Positions 19,066 through 27,090 of a stretch of 64,000 nt of DNA are shown here, one piece after another; position 1 is the stretch's first letter, and the number at the start of each line of letters is the position of its first letter. Position numbers and translations under genes: made by a program. Origin of the DNA: Sinomicrobium kalidii (GTDB lineage: Bacteria; Bacteroidota; Bacteroidia; Flavobacteriales; Flavobacteriaceae); the NCBI RefSeq assembly GCF_021183825.1, contig NZ_CP089211.1, positions 2,728,001 through 2,792,000 on the forward strand, written 5' to 3'. The notes beneath the pieces are model-generated. The model was not told the origin of the DNA. It did not search any database and saw only the letters and a list, made by a program, of their open reading frames with translations.

Positions 19066-20244
19066 ATGAAACCAGACCTCTTTGAAGCTCCGGATTACTA
19101 TCAACTGGATGATTTGCTGTCCGAAGAACATAAACTGGTGCGTTCTGCATCACGCGATTGGGTAAAACGGGAAATATCCCCCATCATAGAAGATTATGCC
19201 CAGCGTGCGGAATTCCCGAAACAAATTATCGGTGGATTGGCCGAGATCGGTGCTTTCGGTCCGTATATCCCCCAGGAATATGGCGGCGCAGGTATGGATC
19301 AGATCAGCTACGGGCTTATCATGCAGGAGATCGAAAGAGGGGACAGTGGTATCCGTTCCACGGCATCCGTACAGTCTTCATTGGTCATGTACCCGATATG
19401 GAAATACGGAACGGAAGAACAACGCAAAAAATACCTGCCCAAACTGGCATCGGGTGAATTTATGGGCTGCTTTGGGCTCACGGAACCGGATTTCGGCTCT
19501 AACCCGGGAGGAATGGTGACCAATTTTAAGGATAAGGGCGATTATTTATTACTGAACGGAGCCAAACTGTGGATATCCAATGCCCCTTTTGCCGATATAG
19601 CCATTGTCTGGGCCAAGGATGAAGCAGGAAGAGTACACGGTCTTATCGTGGAAAGGGGTATGGAAGGTTTTTCCACGCCTGAAACTCATAATAAATGGTC
19701 GCTGAGGGCATCGGCAACGGGAGAACTTATATTTGATAATGTAAAAGTGCCTAAAGAAAATTTGTTGTCTGGTAAAAGCGGACTGGGAGCTCCCCTCGGG
19801 TGCTTGGATTCTGCCCGTTATGGTATAGCCTGGGGTGTTATTGGCGCAGCTATGGACTGTTATGATACAGCCCTTCGGTATGCAAAAGAACGCATACAGT
19901 TTGATAAACCCATTGCAGCCACCCAGTTACAGCAAAAGAAACTGGCCGAAATGATCACGGAGATCACAAAAGCACAGTTATTGGCCTGGAGGCTCGGGGT
20001 ATTGCGAAATGAAGGAAAGGCAACTTCTGCCCAAATATCAATGGCCAAGCGGAATAATGTGGAAATGGCCATAAAAATTGCCCGTGAGGCCAGGCAGGTG
20101 CTCGGTGGTATGGGCATCACCGGGGAATACAGCATTATGCGCCACATGATGAACCTGGAGAGTGTGATTACCTATGAAGGGACGCACGATATCCACCTGC
20201 TCATTACCGGGGCCGATATTACGGGATTTACTGCCTTTAAGTAA
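19066..20244 (+). CDS. Acyl-CoA dehydrogenase, glutaryl-CoA dehydrogenase-like
   Basis: 392 aa, standard length. Acyl-CoA dehydrogenase domains run in order: N-terminal helices, the middle FAD-contact block (GCFGLTEPDFGSNPGGM, then WISNAPFADIAIVWAK) and the C-terminal helical domain with the catalytic Glu in YEGTHDIHLLITG. The overall pattern resembles glutaryl-CoA dehydrogenase, which oxidatively decarboxylates glutaryl-CoA in lysine/tryptophan breakdown. The exact acyl substrate is inferred. A Crp/Fnr gene starts 55 bp downstream. Confidence 0.87.
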   Translation: MKPDLFEAPDYYQLDDLLSEEHKLVRSASRDWVKREISPIIEDYAQRAEFPKQIIGGLAEIGAFGPYIPQEYGGAGMDQISYGLIMQEIERGDSGIRSTASVQSSLVMYPIWKYGTEEQRKKYLPKLASGEFMGCFGLTEPDFGSNPGGMVTNFKDKGDYLLLNGAKLWISNAPFADIAIVWAKDEAGRVHGLIVERGMEGFSTPETHNKWSLRASATGELIFDNVKVPKENLLSGKSGLGAPLGCLDSARYGIAWGVIGAAMDCYDTALRYAKERIQFDKPIAATQLQQKKLAEMITEITKAQLLAWRLGVLRNEGKATSAQISMAKRNNVEMAIKIAREARQVLGGMGITGEYSIMRHMMNLESVITYEGTHDIHLLITGADITGFTAFK

Positions 20245-20299
20245 AAATCGTGTTTTCCTTTTTGCCGGCAGACAAGTCATTATTGATTATCTTCGGGCT

Positions 20300-20932
20300 A
20301 TGATTGAAGCCTTAAAACAAAATTACGGTTACCTGTTCGAAGCCCCTCTTCTTGAGGATATAAGCCGGGTAGGAGTATTAAAAAAAGTACCCGAAGGATT
20401 TCAGCTTATGGATATCGGGGAGCCCATTAAGGGCATGCCGCTTATTCTCGAAGGGGCCATAAAAATTCTCCGTGAAGACGAAAAAGGCAATGAACTGGTG
20501 CTTTATTTTATCGAAAGAGGAGATACCTGTGCCATGACCCTGTCATGCTGTGTAGGAATGGCCAGAAGCGAAATTCGTGCAGTTGCCGAAACCGGTACTA
20601 CGCTTGTGATGATCCCCGTGGAAAAAATGGAAAGCTGGATGGCCACTTACAAGAGCTGGCGGCAGTTTATCCTCCAGAGTTATCACGACAGGCTTATGGA
20701 AATGCTCGACACTATCGATTCCATTGCTTTTATGAAAATGGACGAACGCTTGCTCAGGCACCTCCGGGACAAGGCCATGATAACCCACGACGATGTTATT
20801 CAAACCACGCATCAGGAAATAGCACAAGACCTGAATACATCCAGGGTAGTTATATCCCGGTTATTGAAAAAACTGGAAAATCAGGGAAAAATACAGTTGT
20901 TCAGAAATAGCATAAAGGTCATTGAGTTGTAA
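20300..20932 (+). CDS. Crp/Fnr-family transcriptional regulator
   Basis: 210 aa from the ATG at 20300. A longer reading from 20174 would overlap the acyl-CoA dehydrogenase and is rejected. An N-terminal cyclic-nucleotide-type barrel (residues 10-120; contains CAMTLSCCVGMARSEIRA) is followed by a C-terminal winged helix (THQEIAQDLNTSRVVISRLL, about residues 168-187). The Cys pair in the barrel is notable and may sense redox or sulfane sulfur, but this is inference. Next in line are a TauE-type exporter and a persulfide-dioxygenase/rhodanese gene, so the regulator probably controls sulfide detoxification. Confidence 0.88.
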   Translation: MIEALKQNYGYLFEAPLLEDISRVGVLKKVPEGFQLMDIGEPIKGMPLILEGAIKILREDEKGNELVLYFIERGDTCAMTLSCCVGMARSEIRAVAETGTTLVMIPVEKMESWMATYKSWRQFILQSYHDRLMEMLDTIDSIAFMKMDERLLRHLRDKAMITHDDVIQTTHQEIAQDLNTSRVVISRLLKKLENQGKIQLFRNSIKVIEL

Positions 20933-20971
20933 CGTATTTATAAATACCTATTGGTCTTGCTGTACCGTCAT

Positions 20972-20985
20972 GTAACCTTTGTTAC
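20972..20985. promoter_or_regulatory. Candidate Crp/Fnr dyad before TauE gene
   Basis: The inverted repeat GTAAC-N4-GTTAC has the half-site spacing of Crp/Fnr sites. Its centre is about 29 bp before the TACTTTTG -7 box, close to -42 from the expected start site, the usual position of a class II activator. Confidence 0.4.
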
Positions 20986-21007
20986 CGATCAGCTCTTTTG
21001 AATATCC

Positions 21008-21015
21008 TACTTTTG
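21008..21015 (+). promoter_or_regulatory. Promoter -7 box of TauE gene
   Basis: TACTTTTG matches TAnnTTTG, 22 bp before the ATG. No good -33 TTG is present at 19-bp spacing, consistent with an activator-dependent promoter. Confidence 0.55.
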
Positions 21016-21037
21016 TAACAAATTGTAAGAGCAGCAT

Positions 21038-21838
21038 ATGGATATTCTCCACATATCAGGTTTTATAGGGGCTTTTTTAATAGGCATTGTTTTGGGGTTG
21101 ATAGGCGGCGGCGGCTCTATCCTTACGGTTCCGGTCCTGGTATACCTGATGGGGATTAACCCTGTTACCGCCACGGGGTATTCACTTTTTGTAGTGGGGG
21201 TGTCTTCACTGATCGGTGCTTTTATCAATATGCGGAAAAAACTGGTACAGGTAAGGACGGCCTTTGTTTTTGCTTTTCCTGCTTTCGTAGTGGTGTATAT
21301 CATGCGAAGGTTTGTTATGCCGGCCATTCCTGAAAATTTATTTTCCGTTGGTGAAATAGTGGTGACCAAAGACCATGTTATTATGGTCTTTTTTGCCGTA
21401 GTGATGCTCATTACCTCCGTTTCCATGCTTCGAAATAAAAAAAGGAATATTCTTACCAATGTATCTCATTATCATTATCATATCCTTTTTCTGGAAGGTA
21501 TACTGGTAGGGGTTATTGCCGGTTTTGTAGGTGCGGGCGGTGGATTTCTCATCATCCCTGCCCTGGTACTTTTTGCAAAACTCCCCATGAAAAAGGCGGT
21601 GGCCACATCCCTGCTTATCATTTCTATTAACTCCCTTGTGGGTTTTGCCGGTGATGTCGGTGTAATGCAAATAGACTGGGATTTACTGCTGTTGTTTTCC
21701 GGGATATCCATTTTCGGAATATTTGCCGGAAGTTACCTGTCTAATCGTGCGGACGGTAAAAAACTGAAAAAGGGTTTTGGCTGGTTTGTATTGGTAATGG
21801 GCGTGTATATTTTGGTAGAAGAATTTATGAAATTATAA
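21038..21838 (+). CDS. TauE/SafE-family sulfite/organosulfur exporter
   Basis: 266 aa with about eight hydrophobic helices in two halves. Both halves carry the glycine-rich family signature: GIVLGLIGGGGSILTVPVLV near residue 20 and GVIAGFVGAGGGFLIIPALV near residue 160. A short loop between the halves (LRNKKRN) is positively charged. TauE/SafE proteins move sulfite, sulfoacetate or related anions across the inner membrane. Its place between a Crp/Fnr regulator and a persulfide dioxygenase suggests export of sulfite or thiosulfate made during sulfide oxidation. Confidence 0.87.
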   Translation: MDILHISGFIGAFLIGIVLGLIGGGGSILTVPVLVYLMGINPVTATGYSLFVVGVSSLIGAFINMRKKLVQVRTAFVFAFPAFVVVYIMRRFVMPAIPENLFSVGEIVVTKDHVIMVFFAVVMLITSVSMLRNKKRNILTNVSHYHYHILFLEGILVGVIAGFVGAGGGFLIIPALVLFAKLPMKKAVATSLLIISINSLVGFAGDVGVMQIDWDLLLLFSGISIFGIFAGSYLSNRADGKKLKKGFGWFVLVMGVYILVEEFMKL

Positions 21839-21844
21839 ACGAAG

Positions 21845-21856
21845 TGATAAAGATCA
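21845..21856. promoter_or_regulatory. FNR-like dyad before MBL-rhodanese gene
   Basis: TGAT-N4-ATCA is the core of an FNR-type site, 75 bp before the ATG at 21931. A weak TAATTTG box lies between. The half-site differs from the dyad at 20972, so one of the two may be fortuitous. Confidence 0.35.
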
Positions 21857-21930
21857 TTAAAGATAAGCTATTTGGGTTGTAATTTGGCCCGATTCATGAA
21901 CGTTTAAGAGACAGATTAAATTTTATTGCA

Positions 21931-23313
21931 ATGAAAGTAGAACAGATATATACTGGATGCCTTGCCCAGGGCGCTTATTACATAGAGAGCAAGGGTGAGG
22001 TGGCGATCATAGACCCGCTCAGGGAGGTACAGCCTTATATTGACAAGGCAACGAAAAACGGGGCGAAGATCAAATACATTTTTGAGACCCATTTCCATGC
22101 CGATTTTGTAAGTGGTCATATCACATTGTCAAAGGAAACGGGAGCGCCGATCGTTTACGGTCCGACGGCCAATCCGGACTTTGATGCCGTTATCGCAGAG
22201 GACGGACAGGAATTTCCCCTGGGGGAAGTTTCCATAGCAGTATTGCATACTCCGGGACATACCATGGAGAGTACAACCTATCTGCTGAAGGACAAAGACG
22301 GGAAAGACCATGCCATTTTTAGCGGTGATACATTGTTTCTCGGAGATGTGGGCAGGCCCGACCTGGCACAAAAAGCAGCCCATCTTACCCAGGAAGAACT
22401 GGCGGGGATGCTCTATGACAGCTTGCGGCGGAAAATAATGCCTCTTGGTGATGACGTTATCGTGTATCCCGGTCACGGAGCAGGTTCGGCATGTGGCAAG
22501 AATATGATGAAGGAAACTGTCGATAGCCTCGGAAACCAGAAAAAGATGAACTATGCGCTTCGGGAGGATATGACACGGGAAGAATTCATTAAGGAAGTGA
22601 CTGAAGGCCTCCTGCCACCTCCACAATATTTTCCGCATAACGTTAGGATGAACAAGGAAGGTTATGCCGATATAGATGAGGTGTTGGAACGCGGAGCCAA
22701 ACCACTGTCTCCTTCGGAATTTGAAGTGCTGGCCAATAAAACCGGGGCTGTTGTGCTGGATGTACGCCATCAGTCCGATTTTGAAAAAGGACATATCCCC
22801 AGGTCTGTTTTTATCGGGATAGACGGAAGTTTTGCTCCTTGGGTGGGTGCCCTGATTATGGATACGACCCAGCCCATTCTGTTGGTTACTCCTGAAGGAA
22901 GGGAAGAAGAAACGGTAACACGACTTTCCCGTGTGGGTTTTGATAACACATTGGGATATCTGAAAGGCGGGTTCGCTTCATGGAAAGAAGCTAACAGGGA
23001 ATACGATACGGTAAATTCCGTTGGAGCAGAAGAATTGATAAAAATGCTGAAAGAAAATAAGGTGCAGGTCTTTGATGTTCGCAAGGAAACCGAGTATGAA
23101 GAAGGCCATGTAGAAGGCGCTCATCTAACCCCGCTGGATTATATAAACGACCATTTGAGGGAATTCCCGGAAGGCGAAAAATTTTATATCCACTGTGCGG
23201 GAGGCTATCGGTCGATGATTGCGGCTTCGATATTAAAGAGCAGGGGCATCCATAATTTTGCCGATATTTCCGGAGGGTTCGGAGCAATTAAACAGGCAGG
23301 AATAAACGGATAG
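21931..23313 (+). CDS. Metallo-beta-lactamase persulfide dioxygenase with two rhodanese domains
   Basis: 460 aa. Residues 1-230 form an ETHE1-like metallo-beta-lactamase domain with THFHADFVSGH (His54, His56, Asp58, His63) and later HTPGHTMES, FSGDTLF and VYPGHGAGS. A first rhodanese domain (about 265-355) has PILLVTPEG where the active Cys is expected, so it looks inactive. The second (about 365-460) has the active loop HCAGGYRS. Such proteins oxidise glutathione- or thiol-persulfide to sulfite and transfer sulfane sulfur. With the TauE exporter upstream this makes a sulfide-detoxification unit. Confidence 0.9.
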   Translation: MKVEQIYTGCLAQGAYYIESKGEVAIIDPLREVQPYIDKATKNGAKIKYIFETHFHADFVSGHITLSKETGAPIVYGPTANPDFDAVIAEDGQEFPLGEVSIAVLHTPGHTMESTTYLLKDKDGKDHAIFSGDTLFLGDVGRPDLAQKAAHLTQEELAGMLYDSLRRKIMPLGDDVIVYPGHGAGSACGKNMMKETVDSLGNQKKMNYALREDMTREEFIKEVTEGLLPPPQYFPHNVRMNKEGYADIDEVLERGAKPLSPSEFEVLANKTGAVVLDVRHQSDFEKGHIPRSVFIGIDGSFAPWVGALIMDTTQPILLVTPEGREEETVTRLSRVGFDNTLGYLKGGFASWKEANREYDTVNSVGAEELIKMLKENKVQVFDVRKETEYEEGHVEGAHLTPLDYINDHLREFPEGEKFYIHCAGGYRSMIAASILKSRGIHNFADISGGFGAIKQAGING

Positions 23314-23340
23314 CTTTTGTCATTAATGATTTGAAAAACA

Positions 23341-23376
23341 AAACCCTGTAAAACAAGCATTTCACAGGGTTTTTTC
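23341..23376 (+). terminator. Terminator before island left end
   Basis: The stem AAACCCTGT / ACAGGGTTT with a 14-nt loop is followed by TTTT. It ends the MBL-rhodanese transcript and abuts the left attachment repeat. Confidence 0.8.
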
Positions 23377-23428
23377 GTACCTCGGGGGGGAATCGAACCC
23401 CCACTCCCGAAAGAACCGGATTTTGAAT
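23377..23428. repeat. Left attachment repeat (displaced tRNA-Leu 3' half)
   Basis: This stretch copies the 3' part of tRNA-Leu(CAA) with a single C/T difference at 23407 against 48617. The matching tRNA 5' half is missing here, so it is the displaced original 3' end left by integration. The gap 23429-23659 inside the island has no gene I can support. Confidence 0.9.
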
Positions 23429-23659
23429 TTAGCTTTAGATTGTTTTTACTTTGATAATCAGTTATTTAAGTCTTGGAAATAGCTTAAAAAATGGCTAAAT
23501 ATATTCGGTTTAATATTCGGTAAGTCAATAAAAATGCGTGTGATTATTATTTCTTTTTTTGTTATTTGCTAAATATATTAATGGGGATTAAGGTAAATAA
23601 AAAGCGAGATAAATCAAAAAAAAATGATTTGTCCTATAGAGTGGTGTTCTGTCTGTAAC

Positions 23660-23788
23660 TCAATTTTCACTTTCTTCTATTTCAACAATAGCCAAAGGAG
23701 ATATATCAATATTTTCGTGATATAGCCTCTTTAGTCTCTCCTGGGCTTCTTCTGTAAGATCATTCCAATATATTTCATACTGTACCAT
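23660..23788 (-). CDS. Small hypothetical protein (42 aa)
   Basis: An ATG-initiated 42-residue reading frame (MVQYEIYWNDLTEEAQERL at its start) follows the RadC-like gene after only 10 bp on the same strand. Its composition is protein-like, acidic and helical with no low-complexity stretch, and it ends before a non-coding tract. I do not recognise it. Translation is inferred from position and codon content. Confidence 0.5.
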   Translation of the reverse strand: MVQYEIYWNDLTEEAQERLKRLYHENIDISPLAIVEIEESEN

Positions 23789-23798
23789 AGAAAGCCTT

Positions 23799-24269
23799 TT
23801 AGTGATAAAACTTTACATCGTTTTCAGAATGCATCGAATAAATGCCATGAGCAGATACAATTAAATGATCAAGTACAGCTATACCTAATACTTTGCCTGC
23901 TCGTATAATTCTCTTGGTGATTTGTATATCTGCCCCACTTGGTAAAAGTTGCCCACTGGGATGATTGTGGCATAAAACGATTTGGTTTGCATTAGCCTTT
24001 AAAGCAACCTGAAATACTATTTTAGGGTCTACAACGGTTCCAGTTGTTCCTCCTTCTGAAATTTTTATAACGCCCAATATTTTTAAAGTCTTATCCAACA
24101 GGACTACGCAAAACACCTCCCGATATTCTATTTTGTCTACTCCTATAAAATTTACAAGTAATTGCTGGAGATCTTTTGGAGATTTAATTTGTACCCTCTT
24201 GTTCGGCTTTATATTGGGCTTATAACTTATGGTCACTTCTGCGACTTCTTTTAATTCTTCCATATACAA
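23799..24269 (-). CDS. RadC-like JAB domain protein (first copy)
   Basis: 156 aa. The JAB/MPN metal-binding motif is complete: LCHNHPSGQLLPSGADIQIT (H-x-H, then Ser and Asp). The N-terminal helix-hairpin-helix of full-length RadC (about 220 aa) is absent, as is usual for mobile-element copies in Bacteroidota. The molecular role is unsettled; the family is labelled DNA repair, but island copies are often linked to anti-restriction or mobile-element upkeep. A second copy lies at 27556. Confidence 0.85.
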   Translation of the reverse strand: MYMEELKEVAEVTISYKPNIKPNKRVQIKSPKDLQQLLVNFIGVDKIEYREVFCVVLLDKTLKILGVIKISEGGTTGTVVDPKIVFQVALKANANQIVLCHNHPSGQLLPSGADIQITKRIIRAGKVLGIAVLDHLIVSAHGIYSMHSENDVKFYH

Positions 24270-24281
24270 GTATCATAAATT

Positions 24282-24309
24282 AAAAAAGGCTGTCTGGGCT
24301 GACAACCTT
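24282..24309 (-). terminator. Terminator of 62-aa gene
   Basis: The stem AAGGCTGTC / GACAACCTT (one G-T wobble) with a 6-nt loop is followed on the minus strand by a T run. It sits just downstream of the gene ending at 24317. Confidence 0.65.
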
Positions 24310-24316
24310 CCAATGG

Positions 24317-24505
24317 TTAATCATTCAAATAGCAAGGCTCATAAAGATAGTATTGCCTTTCACTGTCAGGTACTTCAAAAATATCATTGTACCATACTCG
24401 TTTTGTATCTATCTTGTTTTTAATACTATGTGCAGTTTCACTGTTGGTAAAGACCATTATATTTTCTCCGCTATTATCAAAATTGGTAATCAAAATATTT
24501 CTCAT
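24317..24505 (-). CDS. Hypothetical protein (62 aa)
   Basis: A short soluble protein starting MRNILITNFDNSGENIMVF, with no signal peptide or membrane segment. A hairpin terminator follows its stop, which supports it being a real transcribed gene. The phrase KNKIDTKRVWYNDIFEV suggests a compact alpha/beta domain. I do not recognise the family. Confidence 0.5.
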   Translation of the reverse strand: MRNILITNFDNSGENIMVFTNSETAHSIKNKIDTKRVWYNDIFEVPDSERQYYLYEPCYLND

Positions 24506-24584
24506 ATCCTTAGTTAGAACTTAGGGTTAAAAGTGGCAACATAATGAAGGAGAATTAATTGTGTGAGGGCTTAAATACAATAAG

Positions 24585-24947
24585 TTAGGTCTTTGTATGA
24601 TATTGTAATACCAAGTGTTTCTCTGGATATTGCCAACTCTTTTGTAGAATGATTGATCCATTATGGAAATATGATGCCTCCTTATCATATTTTGCCTCCA
24701 GTATAGCGGCTAGGCTAATGAATTGGTTAACTGGATTTAAAGGCTTAAATACAATTTCTACCCGGAATAAAATATCCAGTTTGAAATACAGGTAAATATG
24801 CTCTATTTCTACACCTAAGACATCTTTTATATCTCCACGGGTGTACTCGTACTTTTCATAATATTCAGCCAATTCTAGTGGCTCCAAATCAAATTCCCAG
24901 TTATCATATTGCATCCCAATCTGAAAGGGTATAAAATCTGTTTCCAT
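24585..24947 (-). CDS. Hypothetical protein (120 aa)
   Basis: Start set at the ATG at 24947 (METDFIPFQIGMQYDNWEF). An upstream in-frame ATG at 24971 would run into the terminator hairpin of the preceding gene. The protein is acidic and aromatic-rich, with no export signal, and resembles small immunity-like or SMI1-type cytosolic proteins only in general character. It lies between two terminators, so it is probably expressed alone. Confidence 0.55.
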   Translation of the reverse strand: METDFIPFQIGMQYDNWEFDLEPLELAEYYEKYEYTRGDIKDVLGVEIEHIYLYFKLDILFRVEIVFKPLNPVNQFISLAAILEAKYDKEASYFHNGSIILQKSWQYPEKHLVLQYHTKT

Positions 24948-24960
24948 AATTATTGGGTAT

Positions 24961-24991
24961 AAAAAAACCACCTGTTTTTAATGAGGTGGTT
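24961..24991 (-). terminator. Terminator of lipoprotein cluster
   Basis: A perfect 8-bp stem (AACCACCT / AGGTGGTT) with a 10-nt loop is followed on the minus strand by seven T residues, 28 bp past the stop at 25020. Confidence 0.85.
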
Positions 24992-25019
24992 GCACAAAAA
25001 TTTTACTGTGGGTTTTTAT

Positions 25020-25514
25020 TTAGTAAACTATCCAGTCATTAATTACAATATCCACGGGTTTTTCATCTCTCTTACAAGCAAAGAATGTTCTAACAAGCTC
25101 TTTTTTACCTTTCATTTTACCCCAGGCACTCTCACGAAGCGTTGAATCTTTTAATACAATGGCCAGATAAGCATAAACCCTAACTGCCACGGAATCATGT
25201 TCAAGTAAAGGGTAAAGGTCATTGATATTTGCAACCTGATATAGTCCTTCAAAAGAGTCATACACCTCAGAGTTAGCTAGTGCTACACCAATACCTGCAC
25301 TCTGTACCTCATTTATATTAGCAATGAATGAAACATAAGTTTCAGGCTCACACAGGTCAGCGGGATCTATTCTAAAGCGTGTCTCTCTTCCTTCCATATT
25401 ATCCATAGAAGGAAAAGGAATTTGATCTATTTCTTTATCATTGTTGGTCTTGCACCCAAATAAGCCAAAGACTACAGCAATGAATAGTGATATTTTTAAA
25501 ATACTATTTTTCAT
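25020..25514 (-). CDS. Hypothetical lipoprotein (164 aa)
   Basis: Start set at the ATG at 25514, which gives a clean signal (MKNSILKISLFIAVVFGLFG) followed by the lipobox Cys; a longer form would bury it. The mature part contains VYAYLAIVLKDSTLRESAW, reminiscent of short helical repeats. No enzyme motif is seen. It is the last of three successive minus-strand genes for predicted lipoproteins. Confidence 0.65.
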   Translation of the reverse strand: MKNSILKISLFIAVVFGLFGCKTNNDKEIDQIPFPSMDNMEGRETRFRIDPADLCEPETYVSFIANINEVQSAGIGVALANSEVYDSFEGLYQVANINDLYPLLEHDSVAVRVYAYLAIVLKDSTLRESAWGKMKGKKELVRTFFACKRDEKPVDIVINDWIVY

Positions 25515-25545
25515 AATACTAATGAATTGATACGGAGTATAGCTT

Positions 25546-25947
25546 TTACTCTGCTTTATAATAAGTGCCGTCATAAGGTTCTTCACTTGAACCTTCTACT
25601 TGCACAAATTGTACAGTATTCTCATCCAGAAACACTACTTTTTGGACATAAACTAATTCTACATCTTCAGGAAAAGTCATTGTTAGTATATCACCTTTTA
25701 TTTTAAAGGTTCCAACCTCATAATCAAATACTTCTTCATCTACGGAATAAGAATAGGCAACTTCTGAATTAGATCTAAAGGAGAAAAAATTATTATAGTC
25801 ATACCCATTAACCTCTGGATCACTAAAATACCATTTCCCCATTAGTTTTTGAGATATTTCATTTGAACTAGATGAATCATCATCACTGGAACAACTAAGG
25901 CTTAAACAGGCTTGTAGTATTAACAGAAAGTAAATAGTTCTTTTCAT
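25546..25947 (-). CDS. Lipocalin-like lipoprotein
   Basis: 133 aa. The signal peptide ends at the lipobox LSLSCSSDD (Cys19), followed by an acidic serine linker. The rest (LMGKWYFSDPEV, then alternating beta strands ending in YDGTYYKAE) fits a small lipocalin-like beta-barrel as found in many Bacteroidota lipoproteins. The ligand is unknown. Confidence 0.65.
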   Translation of the reverse strand: MKRTIYFLLILQACLSLSCSSDDDSSSSNEISQKLMGKWYFSDPEVNGYDYNNFFSFRSNSEVAYSYSVDEEVFDYEVGTFKIKGDILTMTFPEDVELVYVQKVVFLDENTVQFVQVEGSSEEPYDGTYYKAE

Positions 25948-26058
25948 ATTTAAAATGTTAAAGGTTATTGTTTAGTAATTTTCATAATTTTCTGAATGGT
26001 GGTATTTAGTAAATGTTTCCTGTAACTTTAGAGTAGTTAACAGGCTTGTTATTTGGTG

Positions 26059-27009
26059 TTAAAAATCACTAGCAGAATTGCTGTTCTCTATATCTACTTT
26101 TTCCTTTTGTTTGCCTATATAATTCCTCTTGTCTTTATTACTTAAATATGTTAGTGCAATTTCCCTTTCACTAAGAAGGACTTTATTAGAACCTAAAGGA
26201 TCAGATCCTGGTAAACCATATTCTCCTCGTACTGAAATTTTAAAACCATTTGAAAAATTCCACCAATAAAAGGAAACGTTCTGTTCGTTATTTTCAATCA
26301 AAGATTTATAGTATTTATCTTCAAGTGCCTTATCTACTTTGTACATTGGATTTTCTAAATTTATACTTCTAAAAGCACTTATCACTCCTCCATTACTATA
26401 AAGTCTAGTTTCTTTTCCACCCGTGTCATTTTCCTTAATAGCACACGAATATTCTGCCAACTTACTGTTTTTAAAACAGCCATAATCTTTTATTAGGTTT
26501 TCAAGGATATATGGTAGTGCAAATTGACTTCTCAAGTTGGTGGTATTTTTAAAGGTTAATATTAATTCATATAATTTTTCATCTCCAAATTTGGGTTTAA
26601 GAACACCTATATATGATAGATTAATAACCTTTATTTCTGGCTCTACCTCTACCTCTTTTTTTGCATACTTGTCATTAAACAGATATTCATCTTCATTTTG
26701 TAGCATTTGTCTTTTGAAATTCAAGCTGTACAGAATAGAGTTATTGGAATGTTTTAATTTTCCTTTTTTGATAAGCTCTTTTAAATGGGAATCAAATTCA
26801 GATTTAGACATGCCCAATCTAAAACCTAAAAATATTGTGTCTTTTTTAGGATATTTTTTTAATTTTTCTGTCTTAGGATTTATAGAATTTTCATCCCTAA
26901 CTATTGATTTTGCATCAACTTTTTTCTTGCTATTCTTAACATCATTACATGACATAATCAGAATAATGGATAGCAGAACAAGTCTTTGATTTAATAGCTT
27001 TTCCAACAT
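26059..27009 (-). CDS. Hypothetical lipoprotein (316 aa)
   Basis: The N terminus MLEKLLNQRLVLLSIILIMSC gives a lipobox Cys at residue 21. The mature protein is lysine-rich, then mixed alpha/beta. I see no catalytic motif. It starts under a clear TTG-N18-TATATTTG promoter that is bracketed by two operator-like dyads, so the divergent XRE gene probably represses it. It is first in the three-lipoprotein run. Confidence 0.65.
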   Translation of the reverse strand: MLEKLLNQRLVLLSIILIMSCNDVKNSKKKVDAKSIVRDENSINPKTEKLKKYPKKDTIFLGFRLGMSKSEFDSHLKELIKKGKLKHSNNSILYSLNFKRQMLQNEDEYLFNDKYAKKEVEVEPEIKVINLSYIGVLKPKFGDEKLYELILTFKNTTNLRSQFALPYILENLIKDYGCFKNSKLAEYSCAIKENDTGGKETRLYSNGGVISAFRSINLENPMYKVDKALEDKYYKSLIENNEQNVSFYWWNFSNGFKISVRGEYGLPGSDPLGSNKVLLSEREIALTYLSNKDKRNYIGKQKEKVDIENSNSASDF

Positions 27010-27023
27010 AAAATATTATTAGA

Positions 27024-27043
27024 ACTTGCCATATATGGCATTA
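27024..27043. promoter_or_regulatory. Operator-like dyad 1 (XRE)
   Basis: ACTTGCC-ATATAT-GGCA shares half-site and spacing with the second dyad at 27071. It lies just downstream of the leftward -7 box, where a bound repressor would block transcription. Confidence 0.55.
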
Positions 27044-27050
27044 AACAAAA

Positions 27051-27079
27051 CAAATATAACCCATTTCTTGACTTGTCAA
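27051..27079 (-). promoter_or_regulatory. Leftward promoter of lipoprotein genes
   Basis: On the minus strand TTG (27077-27079) is separated by 18 bp from TATATTTG (27051-27058), a near-ideal Bacteroidota vegetative promoter. It transcribes the gene that starts at 27009. Confidence 0.7.
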
Positions 27080-27090
27080 AAATGGCAAGT
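27071..27090. promoter_or_regulatory. Operator-like dyad 2 (XRE)
   Basis: ACTTGTC-AAAAAT-GGCAAGT ends exactly one base before the chosen XRE start codon and overlaps the -33 element of the leftward promoter. Two matching dyads beside an XRE gene indicate autoregulation and control of the divergent unit. Confidence 0.6.

Noticed and set aside
18937-19131. 64-aa minus-strand frame upstream of the acyl-CoA dehydrogenase
   Set aside because: It is created by the dispersed repeat (MLRQAQH pattern) and lacks independent support.
23377-23460. A second tRNA-Leu gene at the left island end
   Set aside because: Only the 3' part is present; sequence past the anticodon does not form the D arm or acceptor 5' strand, so it is an attachment remnant.
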